NCBI GenBank assembly: GCA_947624165.1
Contig: CANQJC010000001.1
Span: 1 to 64,000 of the forward strand
Direction: 5' to 3'
Origin: an uncultured Clostridia bacterium
GTDB lineage: Bacteria > Bacillota > Clostridia > UBA1381
Length of the DNA stretch: 64,000 bases
In this document: piece by piece, positions 32,201 through 41,410 of the stretch
Layout: each line of letters opens with the position of its first letter
Numbering within the stretch: the stretch's first letter is position 1
Notes under the pieces: generated by a model
Seen by the model: only the letters and a program-made list of their open reading frames with translations
Told to the model about the DNA's origin: nothing
The model's database searches: none
Program-made: the position numbers and the translations under genes

Positions 32201-32697
32201 AGAGCGTGGACGAAGCGCAGGGCGTTAAGCAGCGCGAGGACAGGGGCGTGTCGATAGACTTAAACATCGACGCGTACCTGCCGGAAACGTATATATCGAA
32301 TCATAACAGTCGTATTGAGATATACAAAAAAATAGCGGCTGTCGAAACAGAGGACGATAAGTTTGAAATACAAGACGAGCTTATCGACCGATTCGGAGAT
32401 ATTCCCGCACCGGCGGCGAACATAATCGCCGTGGCGGCTTTGAAGGCTCCCGCGCGCGAGGTCGGTATATACGAGATATCGCAGACGCAAAAAGAGCTTC
32501 TGCTCAAATTTGACGCGGATTATGTGGACGCCGATTTGATCATGGGTCTTGACAAAAAATACACGGGACGCATAAAACTCTTGTCGGACGAGTCGCCCGT
32601 CATAAGCTTTGCGCTGAGGGAGAACGGACAAAATATGATCGAAATTGTAAACAATTTATTATCTTCAATAAAAGAATTGCAAAAAGACGAAAAATAG
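29212..32697 (+). CDS. mfd: Transcription-repair coupling factor Mfd
   Basis: A 1161-residue ATP-dependent translocase that removes stalled RNA polymerase and recruits UvrA. It has the UvrB-like N-terminus, the polymerase-interacting domain beginning DYVVHQTHGIGQYEG near residue 498, the helicase Walker A GDVGFGKTE near 643, DEEQ in VDEEQRFGVAHKE near 743, and the motif VI region QLRGRVGRSNR. The C-terminal TRCF domain is complete. It is the last gene in the run of closely packed genes from rimP. Confidence 0.97.
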   Translation: MKFSDILRDYPPYREIADNLPDAPSSIAGIVESAQGQLIDALARENKSSALVVCYSDMEARKLCSDIELYRPDALYFPSKDYVFYNIETSARQNEQRRISVIEKLMRGGEHIVVTSLDALLEYTAPKRETEDMYIRLSVGGRADVGEISKRLVVMGYTREDSVEASGQFAVRGGILDIFTPGGDNPYRIEFFDDEIDSVREFDAYTQRSTNAAESVTVPPAREAIMDDEKTAALIAELEKRVRAAKRKKSDETEFINITESDIERLRETRYFPSIDKYVSLIYGRIPSVLDYFSESDLLFIADPKRIEERGRSFAWEKNEQIAELKEKGILGAYKDAYYLDYEDAARIFEKRRLISLDVLSHSTSRFKYKRLVSFTTKTTVSFHGKIEYLYEDLKRWQESGYTVVILCSSRGRGENLAGVLGERGIRARCVFDGNADFESGETVIVRGDLSKGFEYPEIKFVLVSDREIFETKKNRRRRSEDNANRIKSYTDISAGDYVVHQTHGIGQYEGTQKMTVNGVTKDYLKIRYRGSDSLYIPIDQLNLLYKYVGGTDKQLKLNRLGGNEWNRTKQRVKQSTDELAGKLVRLYAKRERAQGFAFSPDTPWQREFEDTFNYQETEDQLRSIEEVKADMEKPRPMDRLLCGDVGFGKTEVALRAAFKAVSDSKQVAYLCPTTILAMQHYETFLNRMGNFPIKVEMLSRFRTPSEQKRILKMLKTGEIDIIIGTHRILSADLSFKDLGLLIVDEEQRFGVAHKERLKEIRENVDVLTMTATPIPRTLHMAMTGVRDMSVLAVPPENRYPVQTYVLEDNPAVIEDAIRNELSRGGQVFYLYNRVQGIYRKASWISSLFPDAAVAVGHGKMKEDELEDIMYDMVNGRTDILVCTTIIETGLDIPNANTIIIENADQMGLAQLYQLRGRVGRSNRAAYAYLTYHRDKILSEVASKRLRAVREFTEFGSGFKIAMRDLEIRGAGNILGAEQHGHMDAVGYDMYCKLLKESVDEAQGVKQREDRGVSIDLNIDAYLPETYISNHNSRIEIYKKIAAVETEDDKFEIQDELIDRFGDIPAPAANIIAVAALKAPAREVGIYEISQTQKELLLKFDADYVDADLIMGLDKKYTGRIKLLSDESPVISFALRENGQNMIEIVNNLLSSIKELQKDEK

Positions 32698-32705
32698 TTT
32701 ATAAT
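32677..32705 (+). promoter_or_regulatory. Promoter of the PrsA-like gene
   Basis: TTGCAA (32677-32682), 17 bases, TATAAT (32700-32705), overlapping the 3' end of mfd. A second TATAAT at 32711-32716 lacks a -35 at the right distance. Confidence 0.6.
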
Positions 32706-32743
32706 TACAGTATAATAAAATAAATGTAAAGAGGAGAAAAATT

Positions 32744-33805
32744 ATGACGAAAAAACTTACTGCCGTACTGATTGCGGGAACGATGCTTCTTACGGGCTGC
32801 GGACAGCCCCAAACGCCGGAAAAGACGGTTATGACCATCGGCGACGTTAACGTGTCCGGAGGTATATTTGAATTTTACATGAATTCGTACATGGGAGCGT
32901 TCAGCACAGATGAAGCGAAGGAAATAACCCTTGACCAGTGCAAGAAAAATTATCTTGTTGTCGCGCTCGGTAAGGCGATGGGAATAGAGTTTGACGAAAA
33001 AACTCAAGAGGATATATCCGATTATAAGCAGAGCATAATCGACAGCTACAAGAACAGCGACTACGAGGGCGGCTATAACGGATTTTTGAAGGATAATAAC
33101 CTTGTCGATTCGGATATCGATATGCTCATATCCGTGTCGTATTACGGACAGGAGCTTCAGAAAAAGCTCGACCCCGTGGAATATACGGACGATGAAAAAA
33201 GACAGTATTTCCGCGACCATTACAGACGCGCGAAGCATATCCTCATCACCGCCGACGATACCATGAGCGAGGAGGAGCAGAACGCCGCGAAAGCAAAAGC
33301 GGAAGAGCTTCTGCAAAAGGCGCAGAACGGCGAGAACTTCGACACTCTCGTATCGGAAAATTCCGACGACCCGGGAAGCACGGCGAACCCCGACGGATAC
33401 TTCTTCACGGACGACGAAATGGTTCCCGAATTTCAGGACGGCGTAGACGCGATCGCGCCCGGTGAATTTACGCTTGTAAAATCCACTTACGGCTACCATG
33501 TTATACAGCGTCTGCCCCTTGACGACAACGCCGAGCTTTTTGAAACGGAATACGGAAAGGTGTCCGATTCGATCCAAACAAAGCTTGATAACAAGCGTTT
33601 CGAAGAACAGGCGTATAAGTGGGCGGACGAATACGGAATAGAAACGAATGTCGACGATGCGGCTGTGGACGAGATCGCTTCGCGTGTGGGAGATGCATAC
33701 GAGAAGGCAAAGCAAAAACAGCTTGAAAAGCAGGAGAAGGAGCTTGAGCAGGCGGCACAATCCGCCCAGACCGCTCAGCCCGAACAGACTGAACAACCCA
33801 AATAA
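32744..33805 (+). CDS. PrsA-like lipoprotein peptidyl-prolyl isomerase (parvulin)
   Basis: A 353-residue surface foldase. The signal peptide ends in the lipobox LLTGC with Cys19 as lipidation site. After a SurA-like N-terminal helical domain, a parvulin domain spans about 160-260, with RAKHILI at the start, LVSENSDDPGSTANPDGYFF in the middle and STYGYHVIQRL at the end. A Q/E/A-rich tail closes the protein. It should assist folding of exported proteins at the outer face of the membrane. It starts a transcript shared with the LUD gene 20 bases downstream. Confidence 0.92.
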   Translation: MTKKLTAVLIAGTMLLTGCGQPQTPEKTVMTIGDVNVSGGIFEFYMNSYMGAFSTDEAKEITLDQCKKNYLVVALGKAMGIEFDEKTQEDISDYKQSIIDSYKNSDYEGGYNGFLKDNNLVDSDIDMLISVSYYGQELQKKLDPVEYTDDEKRQYFRDHYRRAKHILITADDTMSEEEQNAAKAKAEELLQKAQNGENFDTLVSENSDDPGSTANPDGYFFTDDEMVPEFQDGVDAIAPGEFTLVKSTYGYHVIQRLPLDDNAELFETEYGKVSDSIQTKLDNKRFEEQAYKWADEYGIETNVDDAAVDEIASRVGDAYEKAKQKQLEKQEKELEQAAQSAQTAQPEQTEQPK

Positions 33806-33825
33806 TCAAAGGAGGTATATTTATT

Positions 33826-34470
33826 ATGGACGCGGTACAAAAATGGGCTAACGAAAGACGTATTGAGGATTTAATAAAGGTTCTCAAAGAACGAAGATTC
33901 GGCGCGGTGATGGCGAAGGATAAGGACGACGCGAGAAAAATCGTAATGGATATGATACCCGAAGGCTCCACGATAGCCGTGGGCGGCAGCGTCACTCTTA
34001 ACGAGACGGGCATACTTGACGAGATAAGAAGCGATAAATACAAGTTTATCGACCGCTACAATACGCCGAATTTCGAAGCGATGCTCGAAAAGTACAGAGA
34101 GGGTTACCACGCGGACGTTTTCGTGTCGAGCACGAACGCGGTCACGATGGGAGGACAGCTCGTCAACATCGACTGTACGGGCAACCGCACGAGCCAGATA
34201 GTTTTCGGACCCAAAAAGGTCATAATCGTCGCGGGAGTAAATAAAATAGTCGAGAACGTCGAGGAGGGCATAAAAAGGGCGAAGTCGATCGCGCCTATGA
34301 ACGCGAGACGCATTACGCATAAAACGCCGTGCGCTGCGGACGATAACATAAAATGTACCGACTGCCGCTGCGACGCGCGTATATGCAACGTCACAAGCAT
34401 CGTCGACGGCTGTCATTATTTCCCCGAAAGAATAACGATAGTCCTCGTTCCCGAGAACCTCGGATATTAA
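33826..34470 (+). CDS. LUD-domain protein (LutC/YkgG family)
   Basis: A 214-residue LUD-domain protein of the type annotated as lactate utilisation protein. It shows IAVGGSVTLNETGI and the C-terminal TIVLVPENLGY typical of the family. A Cys cluster (CTDCRCDARIC) lies near residue 180, more Cys than the plain LutC subunit and possibly a metal or Fe-S site. LutA and LutB are not adjacent, so assignment to lactate oxidation is uncertain. AAAGGAGG precedes the ATG. Followed by a strong terminator. Confidence 0.82.
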   Translation: MDAVQKWANERRIEDLIKVLKERRFGAVMAKDKDDARKIVMDMIPEGSTIAVGGSVTLNETGILDEIRSDKYKFIDRYNTPNFEAMLEKYREGYHADVFVSSTNAVTMGGQLVNIDCTGNRTSQIVFGPKKVIIVAGVNKIVENVEEGIKRAKSIAPMNARRITHKTPCAADDNIKCTDCRCDARICNVTSIVDGCHYFPERITIVLVPENLGY

Positions 34471-34482
34471 CTACATAACGTC

Positions 34483-34521
34483 AAATATGACAAACGCGTT
34501 TGCGTTTGTCATATTTTTTTC
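34483..34521 (+). terminator. Intrinsic terminator after the LUD gene
   Basis: AAATATGACAAACG (34483-34496) pairs with CGTTTGTCATATTT (34503-34516), a perfect 14-bp stem followed by TTTTTC. Confidence 0.92.
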
Positions 34522-34550
34522 TTAAAGAGAAAAAAATTTCCTCAAAATAG

Positions 34551-34579
34551 TTGATATTGGCGGCGATTTTCGGTATAAT
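34551..34579 (+). promoter_or_regulatory. Promoter of gltX
   Basis: TTGATA (34551-34556), 17 bases, TATAAT (34574-34579). The spacer TTGGCGGCGATTTTCGG recalls the promoters at 4583 and 10410. Confidence 0.8.
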
Positions 34580-34619
34580 AAAATAGAATAGGTATAAATA
34601 ATGAAAGGATAGACAAAAC

Positions 34620-36284
34620 ATGGATTCAAACAAACAAATGGCGGAGCTGCTGTTCCCTGATATAACAAAAACTCCCGAGGAATACGAAAAGGAGTATCCC
34701 CCGAGAAGTCTTGAAGAGGGCGCGGTAGTGACGCGTTTTGCCCCCAGCCCGACGGGATTTCTCCACTTTGGCGGTCTTTTTGCGGCGTTTGCCGAAAAGG
34801 CGGCGGCAAAAAGCACCGGCGGCGTATTCTATCTGCGCATAGAGGACACCGACAAGAAACGAGAAATAGAAAACGGAGTCGGACTTATAGTAAAGGGACT
34901 TTCCGACTTCGGTATCGAGCCGGACGAGGGCGTTGTGTCCGAAAATGAGGAAAAAGGAGCTTACGGACCGTACACGCAGAGCAAAAGAACGCATATTTAT
35001 CAAGCGTTCGTAAAACGTCTTACGGAGCAGGGACTTGCTTATCCGTGCTTTATGACGGAGGACGAGCTTAATGTGATACGCGCCGAACAGGAAAGCAAAA
35101 AAATGCTGCCAGGCGTATACGGAGCTTTTGCCAAATACCGCGACATAACGCCGGATAAGGCGAAGGAGCTTATAGACGGCGGCGCGGAGTATGTTGTGCG
35201 TTTAAAGTCGCCCGGCAACGCCAAAAACAGAGTTAAATTTACGGACGTGATAAAAGGCGAGATAGAAATGCCGGAGAATTTTTTGGACGTTGTGCTTCTC
35301 AAAAAGGACGGTACGCCTACATACCACTTTGCCCACGCGGTAGACGATCATCTTATGCGTACCACGCACGTCATACGCGGCGACGAGTGGATCTCGTCCG
35401 TGCCGATACATTTGCAGCTTTTCCGCGTGTGCGGATTCAAGCCTGTGAAATACGCTCATATTTCCCCCATAATGAAAGAGGAAAACGGGGGAAAACGCAA
35501 GATTTCAAAGAGAAAGGATCCCGAAGCCGCGGTGAGCTTCTATCGTGAAAAGGGTTACCCGACGGGAGCGGTATGGGAGTACCTCATGACGCTTGCGAAT
35601 TCCAACTACGAGGATTGGCGACTTGCGAATAAGAACGCGGATATAAACGATTTCAAATTTTCGCTCAAAAAAATGAGCAAGGCGGGAGCGTTGTTCGATT
35701 TTGCCAAGCTCAACGATGTGAGTAAAAATTATATAAGCACGTTAAGCGCGGAGGAGGTATACGACGCGGTGACCGACTGGGCGCGCGAGAATAACGAGCG
35801 TCTTTACAAGCTGCTTGCCGACGACGAAGAGTACGCGAAGTCTGTCTTTGCCATCGAGCGCGGAAACGCAAAGCCCAGAAAAGATATAGCTTCATGGTCG
35901 GACGTCGAGGATTACGTCGCGTATTTCTATTCCGAGCTTTGGGACAGAAAGCGCGATTTCGCGGATAACTTGTCAAACGCGGATATGGCTGAAATCCTCG
36001 AAACGTATAAGACAATATACGACGGCGCGGCAACGGCAGAGGAGTGGTTCCCGCAGGTGCGCGATATGGCGGCAGACTTAGGTTACGCGAAAACGCCGAA
36101 GGAGTACAAAAAAAATCCCGATGATTACAGAGGTCATGTCGGCGACGTTGCCGGAGTTATCCGCGCGGCGGTCACGGGACGCAGGAATACGCCGGACCTG
36201 TACGAAATAATGCAGGTTTTGGGCTGCGACGAGGTTATCGGAAGGATCGACGAGGCGATAGATATTCTTAAGACGCTTGCTTAA
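34620..36284 (+). CDS. gltX: Glutamate-tRNA ligase
   Basis: A 554-residue class I synthetase. The HIGH-like motif is HFGG (His49 to Gly52) within RFAPSPTGFLHFGGLFAAF, and the KMSKS-like motif is KISKR from Lys294. The N-terminal extension of about 35 residues before RFAPSPTG is seen in a clostridial subgroup. The C-terminal anticodon-binding region is complete. Being next to glnS, this enzyme may charge tRNA-Glu only, which would remove the need for tRNA-Gln amidation; gatCAB is not in the window. Confidence 0.93.
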   Translation: MDSNKQMAELLFPDITKTPEEYEKEYPPRSLEEGAVVTRFAPSPTGFLHFGGLFAAFAEKAAAKSTGGVFYLRIEDTDKKREIENGVGLIVKGLSDFGIEPDEGVVSENEEKGAYGPYTQSKRTHIYQAFVKRLTEQGLAYPCFMTEDELNVIRAEQESKKMLPGVYGAFAKYRDITPDKAKELIDGGAEYVVRLKSPGNAKNRVKFTDVIKGEIEMPENFLDVVLLKKDGTPTYHFAHAVDDHLMRTTHVIRGDEWISSVPIHLQLFRVCGFKPVKYAHISPIMKEENGGKRKISKRKDPEAAVSFYREKGYPTGAVWEYLMTLANSNYEDWRLANKNADINDFKFSLKKMSKAGALFDFAKLNDVSKNYISTLSAEEVYDAVTDWARENNERLYKLLADDEEYAKSVFAIERGNAKPRKDIASWSDVEDYVAYFYSELWDRKRDFADNLSNADMAEILETYKTIYDGAATAEEWFPQVRDMAADLGYAKTPKEYKKNPDDYRGHVGDVAGVIRAAVTGRRNTPDLYEIMQVLGCDEVIGRIDEAIDILKTLA

Positions 36285-36373
36285 AGACGCGGCTCGCCGT
36301 TTTATACGCGTCGGCGTATTCTCGGCGGGCGGCGATCGAAATGGTTTTCAGACCGAATTGGAGGAATTTTTGA

Positions 36374-38041
36374 ATGGAAGAAGTATATATAAAGAATTTT
36401 ATCGAGGAAGCAATCGAGAAAGATTTGGAGGACGGCGCGTACAGCCATGTTCAGACGCGTTTCCCGCCCGAACCGAACGGCTATCTGCATGTCGGTCACG
36501 TGAAGGCGATAAGTATCGACTTCGGTATGGCGGCGAAGTATAACGGCGTATGTAACCTTCGTTTCGACGACACAAATCCCACGAAGGAGGATACGGAATA
36601 CGTCGACGCGATAATGGAGGATATAAAATGGCTCGGCTTCAAGTGGGGCAAGGTACTCTACGCGTCGGATTATTTTGACGATATGTATGAAGCGGCGATC
36701 ACACTTATAAAAAAGGGCAAGGCGTATGTCGACGATTTATCGGCGGATGAAATACGCGCCTACCGCGGCACGCTTACGGAACCGGGGAAAAACAGTCCGT
36801 ACCGCGGCCGCAGCGTCGAGGAAAATCTCGATTTGTTCAAACGAATGACGGACGGCGAGTTTGAGGACGGCTCGAAGGTGCTGAGAGCGAAAATAGATAT
36901 GGCTTCGGGCAACCTTAATATGCGCGATCCCGTAATCTACAGAATACTCCGCGCGCATCATCACCGCACTGGCGATAAGTGGATCGTATACCCGATGTAC
37001 GATTTCGCGCACCCGATATCCGATACGGTTGAGGGTGTGACACATTCCTTATGCACGCTCGAATTTGAGGATCACAGACCGCTCTACGACTGGGTTTTGC
37101 GTGAGGTAGGCTTCGAGAAGCCGTCGCGCCAGATAGAGTTTGCGAGAATGAATTTAAACTATACTCTCACAAGTAAAAGACGTTGCTTGAAGCTTGTCAG
37201 AGACGGCGTTGTTTCCGGCTGGGACGATCCGCGTATGTCGACGATCTGCGGTATGCGCCGACGCGGCTACACGCCGGCTGCCGTGCGTGATTTCTGCGAG
37301 AGAATAGGAGTTGCGAAAGCGAACAGCGTGATAGATTTTTCGCTTCTCGAAGCGTGCCTGAGAGAGGATCTGAACAAAAACGCGCCGCGCGCAATGGCTG
37401 TTTTGAGACCTCTTAAGGTTATAATCGACAACTACCCCGAAGGTCAAACGGAGGAAATAGAGGTTGAAATAAATCCCGAAAAGCCCGAAATGGGCAAGCG
37501 CAAGGTGGAGTTTTCGAAGGAAATCTATATCGAGCAGGACGATTTCATGCTCGACGCGCCGAAGAAGTATTTCCGTCTGACCTTAGGACGCGAGGTGCGT
37601 TTAAAGAGCGCGTATTACGTGACCTGCACGGGCTATGAAGCGGACGACGACGGAACGATCCTCGCGCTCCATTGTACCTACGACCCCGAAACGCGCGGCG
37701 GTCAGTCGCCCGACGGACGTAAAGTAAAAGGTACGATCCACTGGGTCAGCGCGTCGCACGCGATAGACGCGGAGGTGCGGCTTTACGACAGACTGTTTAA
37801 CGTCGAAAACCCGTCGGACGAAAGTAATGTCGGCGATTTCACGGAAAATCTGAATCCCGAATCCATGGTCGTGATAAATGACGCGAAAGTCGAAAGCACG
37901 CTGACAAATCTGAACGCGGGCGACAAATTCCAATTCCTGCGTCTCGGTTATTTCTGCGTAGACCCCGACAGTACGGCGGACAAGCCCGTGTTTAACCGCA
38001 CCGTGGCGTTGAAGGACAGTTGGAAGAAGATAAATAAATAA
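36374..38041 (+). CDS. glnS: Glutamine-tRNA ligase
   Basis: A 555-residue class Ic synthetase. The HIGH motif is HVGH (39-42) in [16 protein letters not shown], specific to GlnRS, and the KMSKS-like motif is LTSKR at 265-269. The C-terminal beta-barrel anticodon domain is present. Most Firmicutes lack GlnRS and form Gln-tRNA by amidation, so the gene is probably an old transfer into this lineage. GGAGG precedes the ATG by about 9 bases. It lies 89 bases after gltX. Confidence 0.95.
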   Translation: MEEVYIKNFIEEAIEKDLEDGAYSHVQTRFPPEPNGYLHVGHVKAISIDFGMAAKYNGVCNLRFDDTNPTKEDTEYVDAIMEDIKWLGFKWGKVLYASDYFDDMYEAAITLIKKGKAYVDDLSADEIRAYRGTLTEPGKNSPYRGRSVEENLDLFKRMTDGEFEDGSKVLRAKIDMASGNLNMRDPVIYRILRAHHHRTGDKWIVYPMYDFAHPISDTVEGVTHSLCTLEFEDHRPLYDWVLREVGFEKPSRQIEFARMNLNYTLTSKRRCLKLVRDGVVSGWDDPRMSTICGMRRRGYTPAAVRDFCERIGVAKANSVIDFSLLEACLREDLNKNAPRAMAVLRPLKVIIDNYPEGQTEEIEVEINPEKPEMGKRKVEFSKEIYIEQDDFMLDAPKKYFRLTLGREVRLKSAYYVTCTGYEADDDGTILALHCTYDPETRGGQSPDGRKVKGTIHWVSASHAIDAEVRLYDRLFNVENPSDESNVGDFTENLNPESMVVINDAKVESTLTNLNAGDKFQFLRLGYFCVDPDSTADKPVFNRTVALKDSWKKINK

Positions 38042-38055
38042 GGAGAGAATACACA

Positions 38056-39249
38056 ATGGTATACAAAACATACATGGCGGACCGTGTGAAAAATATGAAA
38101 GGCTCGGCTATCCGCGAGATGTTCAAGCGTATGGCGGATCCCGAAATAATCTCGCTCGCGGGCGGCAATCCCGCGTCGGAGCTGTTTCCGGGCGAGGAGC
38201 TTTCAAAAATCGCGGGTAAAATTCTTATGACAAATCCGACGCTCGCTTTGCAGTACGGCACGACGGACGGTTATCCGAAAATGCGCGACTGCGCCCGTCA
38301 GAGAGCGGAGAAGGTCAATTCCGTCGGCGAGGACGACGCTATTCTTATCATGACCGGCGCGAATCAGGGCATAGACCTCATGGCGAAGGCGGTCCTTAAT
38401 AAGGGCGACAAGGTAATCGTTGAAAGTCCGAGCTTTATCGGCAGCTTGAACGCGTTCCGCACATACGAGTGCGGACTTGTCGGAGTGACCGTAGAGGACG
38501 ACGGCATGAGTATGGAGGGCTTGGAGGACGCGCTTAAAAATAACGACGGCGTGAAATTTATCTACACTATCCCGACGTTTCAGAACCCGACGGGCGTTAC
38601 GATGTCGCTTGAAAAGAGAAAGAAGATGCTCGAGCTTGCGTCGAAATACGACGTGCTTATTTTGGAGGACAACCCCTACGGCGACCTGCGCTTCTCCGGC
38701 GAGGACGTAGCGACGATAAAGTCAATGGATACCGAGGGCAGAGTAATTTACGCCGGCTCGTTCTCAAAGATTTTATCCCCGGGTATGCGACTGGGCTACA
38801 TAGTCGCTCCGTCGGAGCTTGCCGAGAAAATCGAGATGCTAAAGCAGGTCAACGACGTTCACACGCCGATGCTCACGCAGCTTATGTGCGTGGAGTTTAT
38901 GAAGAAGTACGACATCGACAGCTACATCGAGAAAAACCGCGCGCTGTACGGCAAGAAGTGCGCGTGCATGATAGAGAATATGGAAAAGTATTTCCCGAAG
39001 GGCAAGGTAAAATGGGTAACGCCCGAAGGCGGCATATTCCTCTGGTGCGAATGTCCGACTATCACCGACATCACGCCTGTGGTCGACCGCTGCCTTGAAA
39101 AGAAGGTCGCGATAGTCCCGGGTTCGAATTTCGCGACAGACATATTCGCGCCGTCGAATATGTTCAGATTGAATTATTCGTCGGCGACGCTTGAAAACAT
39201 CGAAGAGGGTATCCGCCGTCTCGGCGAGGTATTGACGGAATTATTATAA
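38056..39249 (+). CDS. PLP-dependent aminotransferase, fold type I (2-aminoadipate/MocR-like)
   Basis: A 397-residue class I/II aminotransferase without an HTH domain. The opening IISLAGGNPASELFPGEEL and the segment TIPTFQNPTGVTMS match the 2-aminoadipate aminotransferase (LysN) group. Lys238 in GSFSKILSPGMRLGY is the PLP-binding residue. Substrate could be an aromatic, branched-chain or aminoadipate amino acid; this cannot be decided. It follows glnS by 14 bases and precedes trpS by 17. Confidence 0.9.
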   Translation: MVYKTYMADRVKNMKGSAIREMFKRMADPEIISLAGGNPASELFPGEELSKIAGKILMTNPTLALQYGTTDGYPKMRDCARQRAEKVNSVGEDDAILIMTGANQGIDLMAKAVLNKGDKVIVESPSFIGSLNAFRTYECGLVGVTVEDDGMSMEGLEDALKNNDGVKFIYTIPTFQNPTGVTMSLEKRKKMLELASKYDVLILEDNPYGDLRFSGEDVATIKSMDTEGRVIYAGSFSKILSPGMRLGYIVAPSELAEKIEMLKQVNDVHTPMLTQLMCVEFMKKYDIDSYIEKNRALYGKKCACMIENMEKYFPKGKVKWVTPEGGIFLWCECPTITDITPVVDRCLEKKVAIVPGSNFATDIFAPSNMFRLNYSSATLENIEEGIRRLGEVLTELL

Positions 39250-39266
39250 AAAAGGAATGAAAACAA

Positions 39267-40268
39267 ATGGACGATAAGAAAATAATTTTTTCCGGCATAC
39301 AGCCGTCGGGAAATTTGACGCTCGGGAATTATCTCGGAGCGATACGGAACTGGGTCAGCCTGCAAAACGACTACCACTGTATCTACGCGATGATGGACAT
39401 GCACACTATTACGGTGCGCCAGACCCCCGCCGATTTGCGGCGCAGGACGCTGGAAATTCTCGCACTCTACATAGCGTGCGGAATAGATCCCGAGGAAAAC
39501 GTGCTCTTTATTCAGTCGCACAACCCCGCTCACGCGGAATTGGCATGGGTACTGAACTGCTACACGTATATGGGCGAATTGCAGCGTATGACGCAGTTTA
39601 AGGACAAATCGGCGCGTCACGCGGAAAACATAAACGCGGGACTGTTTACGTATCCCGTGCTTATGGCTGCCGATATTCTGTTGTATCAAGCCGATTTCGT
39701 ACCCGTCGGCAAGGATCAGATGCAGCATATCGAGATATGCCGCGATATCGCTCAGCGTTTCAACGCTTTATACGGCGACGTATTTACCGTGCCGGAGGGA
39801 CTTTTGCCGAAGGTGGGCGCGAACGTTATGAGCTTGCAGGAACCGACAAAGAAGATGTCAAAATCCGACCCGAACCCTAAGGCGTACATCTCCATGATGG
39901 ACGATATGAACGTTATCGCGAAAAAGATAAAAAGCGCGGTCACGGACAGCGAGGGCGTTATAGAATACCGCGAGGGCGACGAGACAAAGGCGGGAATAAA
40001 TAATCTGCTCTCCATTATGTCGGCTGTGACGGGACGGAAAATCGACGATATAGTAAAGGATTACAGCGGCAAGGGCTACGGCGATTTCAAGAACGACGTT
40101 GCCGAAGCCGTAGTCGAATGTTTAAAGCCCATACGCGCGGAGTACGACAGGATAATTTCGGACAAGCGGTATTTGATGGATATCTGCGAAAAGGGCGCGG
40201 ACAGCGCGAGAAGAATTTCGCAGAGGACCTTGAAAAAGGTGTATAAAAAAGTCGGTTTCGTGATATAA
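39267..40268 (+). CDS. trpS: Tryptophan-tRNA ligase
   Basis: A 333-residue class I synthetase. The HIGH-like motif lies in SGIQPSGNLTLGNYLGA and the KMSKS motif in KKMSKSDPNP near residue 196. QLQRM- and DQMQHIE-type segments for tryptophan and dimer contacts are present. Size is normal. No T-box leader fits in the 17-base gap, so any tRNA control would have to act upstream. Confidence 0.96.
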   Translation: MDDKKIIFSGIQPSGNLTLGNYLGAIRNWVSLQNDYHCIYAMMDMHTITVRQTPADLRRRTLEILALYIACGIDPEENVLFIQSHNPAHAELAWVLNCYTYMGELQRMTQFKDKSARHAENINAGLFTYPVLMAADILLYQADFVPVGKDQMQHIEICRDIAQRFNALYGDVFTVPEGLLPKVGANVMSLQEPTKKMSKSDPNPKAYISMMDDMNVIAKKIKSAVTDSEGVIEYREGDETKAGINNLLSIMSAVTGRKIDDIVKDYSGKGYGDFKNDVAEAVVECLKPIRAEYDRIISDKRYLMDICEKGADSARRISQRTLKKVYKKVGFVI

Positions 40269-40302
40269 GTCGTCGAAGCCTTGATACATAATGGAGGGGA
40301 AA

Positions 40303-41400
40303 ATGAATACTCAACAGATTTTATTTATGATTTTTGCATTTATAGTGTCGTTCGCTTTCACGTTCGCGACAACGCCGCTCGTCAGACGACTTGCCTTTAA
40401 AATCGGACAGGGAGCGGTGGACGTGCCGAAGGACTCGCGGCGTATGCACAAAAAACCCACTCCGAGGATCGGCGGTATCGCGATCATTTTCGGATTCATC
40501 GTTGCGACGCTGTGTTTTGCCCAGCCGTCGCGGCAGCTCTTCGGAACGCTCGCCGGCGCGGCGATAATCGCCGTCATGGGCTTTATCGACGACTGTAAGG
40601 ATCTGAACGCGAAAATTAAATTTGTAATACAGATAATAGCCGCGCTCGTCGTTATTTTCGTCGGCGACATAAAAATCAGCGTATTTACAAACCCCAACGT
40701 GCTGAGCGACAATCCGTACTGGGTGCTGCCGGAATGGCTGTCGATAACTCTCACGGTGCTTTGGATAGTATTCATAACCAACTCGGTCAATTTTATAGAC
40801 GGTCTCGACGGACTTGCCGCGGGAGTAAGCGCGATAATGTCGATTTCGCTCGTGTTCATCTCGATACGCGTGGGCGAATACCCGATAGCGATACTGGGTA
40901 TCGCGCTGATGGGCTCGTGCTTCGGATTTCTGCCGTTTAACTTTAATCCCGCGAAAATCTTTATGGGCGACACCGGCTCTACGTTTTTGGGATTCATGCT
41001 TGCGACGCTGTCAATTCAGGGCGTGTTCAAGTCCTACGCGGTAATATCGTTCGCGGTACCGCTTTTGATTCTCGGACTGCCGCTTTTCGACGCGTCCTTT
41101 GCCATGATTCGCCGTATGGCGCACGGACAAAGCCCGATGAAAGCGGACAGGGGACACCTGCATCACAGACTTGTGGACATGGGATTTTCGCAGAAGCAGA
41201 CCGTATTTATTCTGTACGCGATAAGCGGCGTTTTGGGAATAACGGCGGTGCTTCTCGCCGAGAGCGGCGTGCTGAGAGCACTTTTGCTTGCGATATGCGT
41301 GCTGATACTCCTTCTTATCGGAGGATTACTCGGCAAGAACAGCTACGTTCATCATCATCCCGACAACAGAGACAAAACCGACGACACGGAGGAGAATTAA
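40303..41400 (+). CDS. WecA/TagO-type undecaprenyl-phosphate GlcNAc-1-phosphate transferase
   Basis: A 365-residue polytopic enzyme that loads GlcNAc-1-phosphate on undecaprenyl phosphate at the cytoplasmic face of the membrane. It has about eleven hydrophobic helices, with the conserved DVPKDSRRMHKKPTPRIGG, NFIDGLDGLAAGV and FMGDTGSTFLGF motifs of the WecA/TagO/MraY family; RGHLHHRLVDMGFS near residue 285 points to WecA/TagO rather than MraY. The His-rich C-terminus (VHHHPDN) is unremarkable. The start at 40303 follows GGAGGGG. It pairs with wecB 10 bases downstream for wall glycopolymer synthesis. Confidence 0.92.
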   Translation: MNTQQILFMIFAFIVSFAFTFATTPLVRRLAFKIGQGAVDVPKDSRRMHKKPTPRIGGIAIIFGFIVATLCFAQPSRQLFGTLAGAAIIAVMGFIDDCKDLNAKIKFVIQIIAALVVIFVGDIKISVFTNPNVLSDNPYWVLPEWLSITLTVLWIVFITNSVNFIDGLDGLAAGVSAIMSISLVFISIRVGEYPIAILGIALMGSCFGFLPFNFNPAKIFMGDTGSTFLGFMLATLSIQGVFKSYAVISFAVPLLILGLPLFDASFAMIRRMAHGQSPMKADRGHLHHRLVDMGFSQKQTVFILYAISGVLGITAVLLAESGVLRALLLAICVLILLLIGGLLGKNSYVHHHPDNRDKTDDTEEN

Positions 41401-41410
41401 GGAGAGTAAA

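Noticed and set aside
39250-39266. T-box leader for trpS
   Set aside because: The gap to the preceding gene is only 17 bases, too short for a T-box; the gltX and glnS leaders also show no specifier stem or antiterminator.
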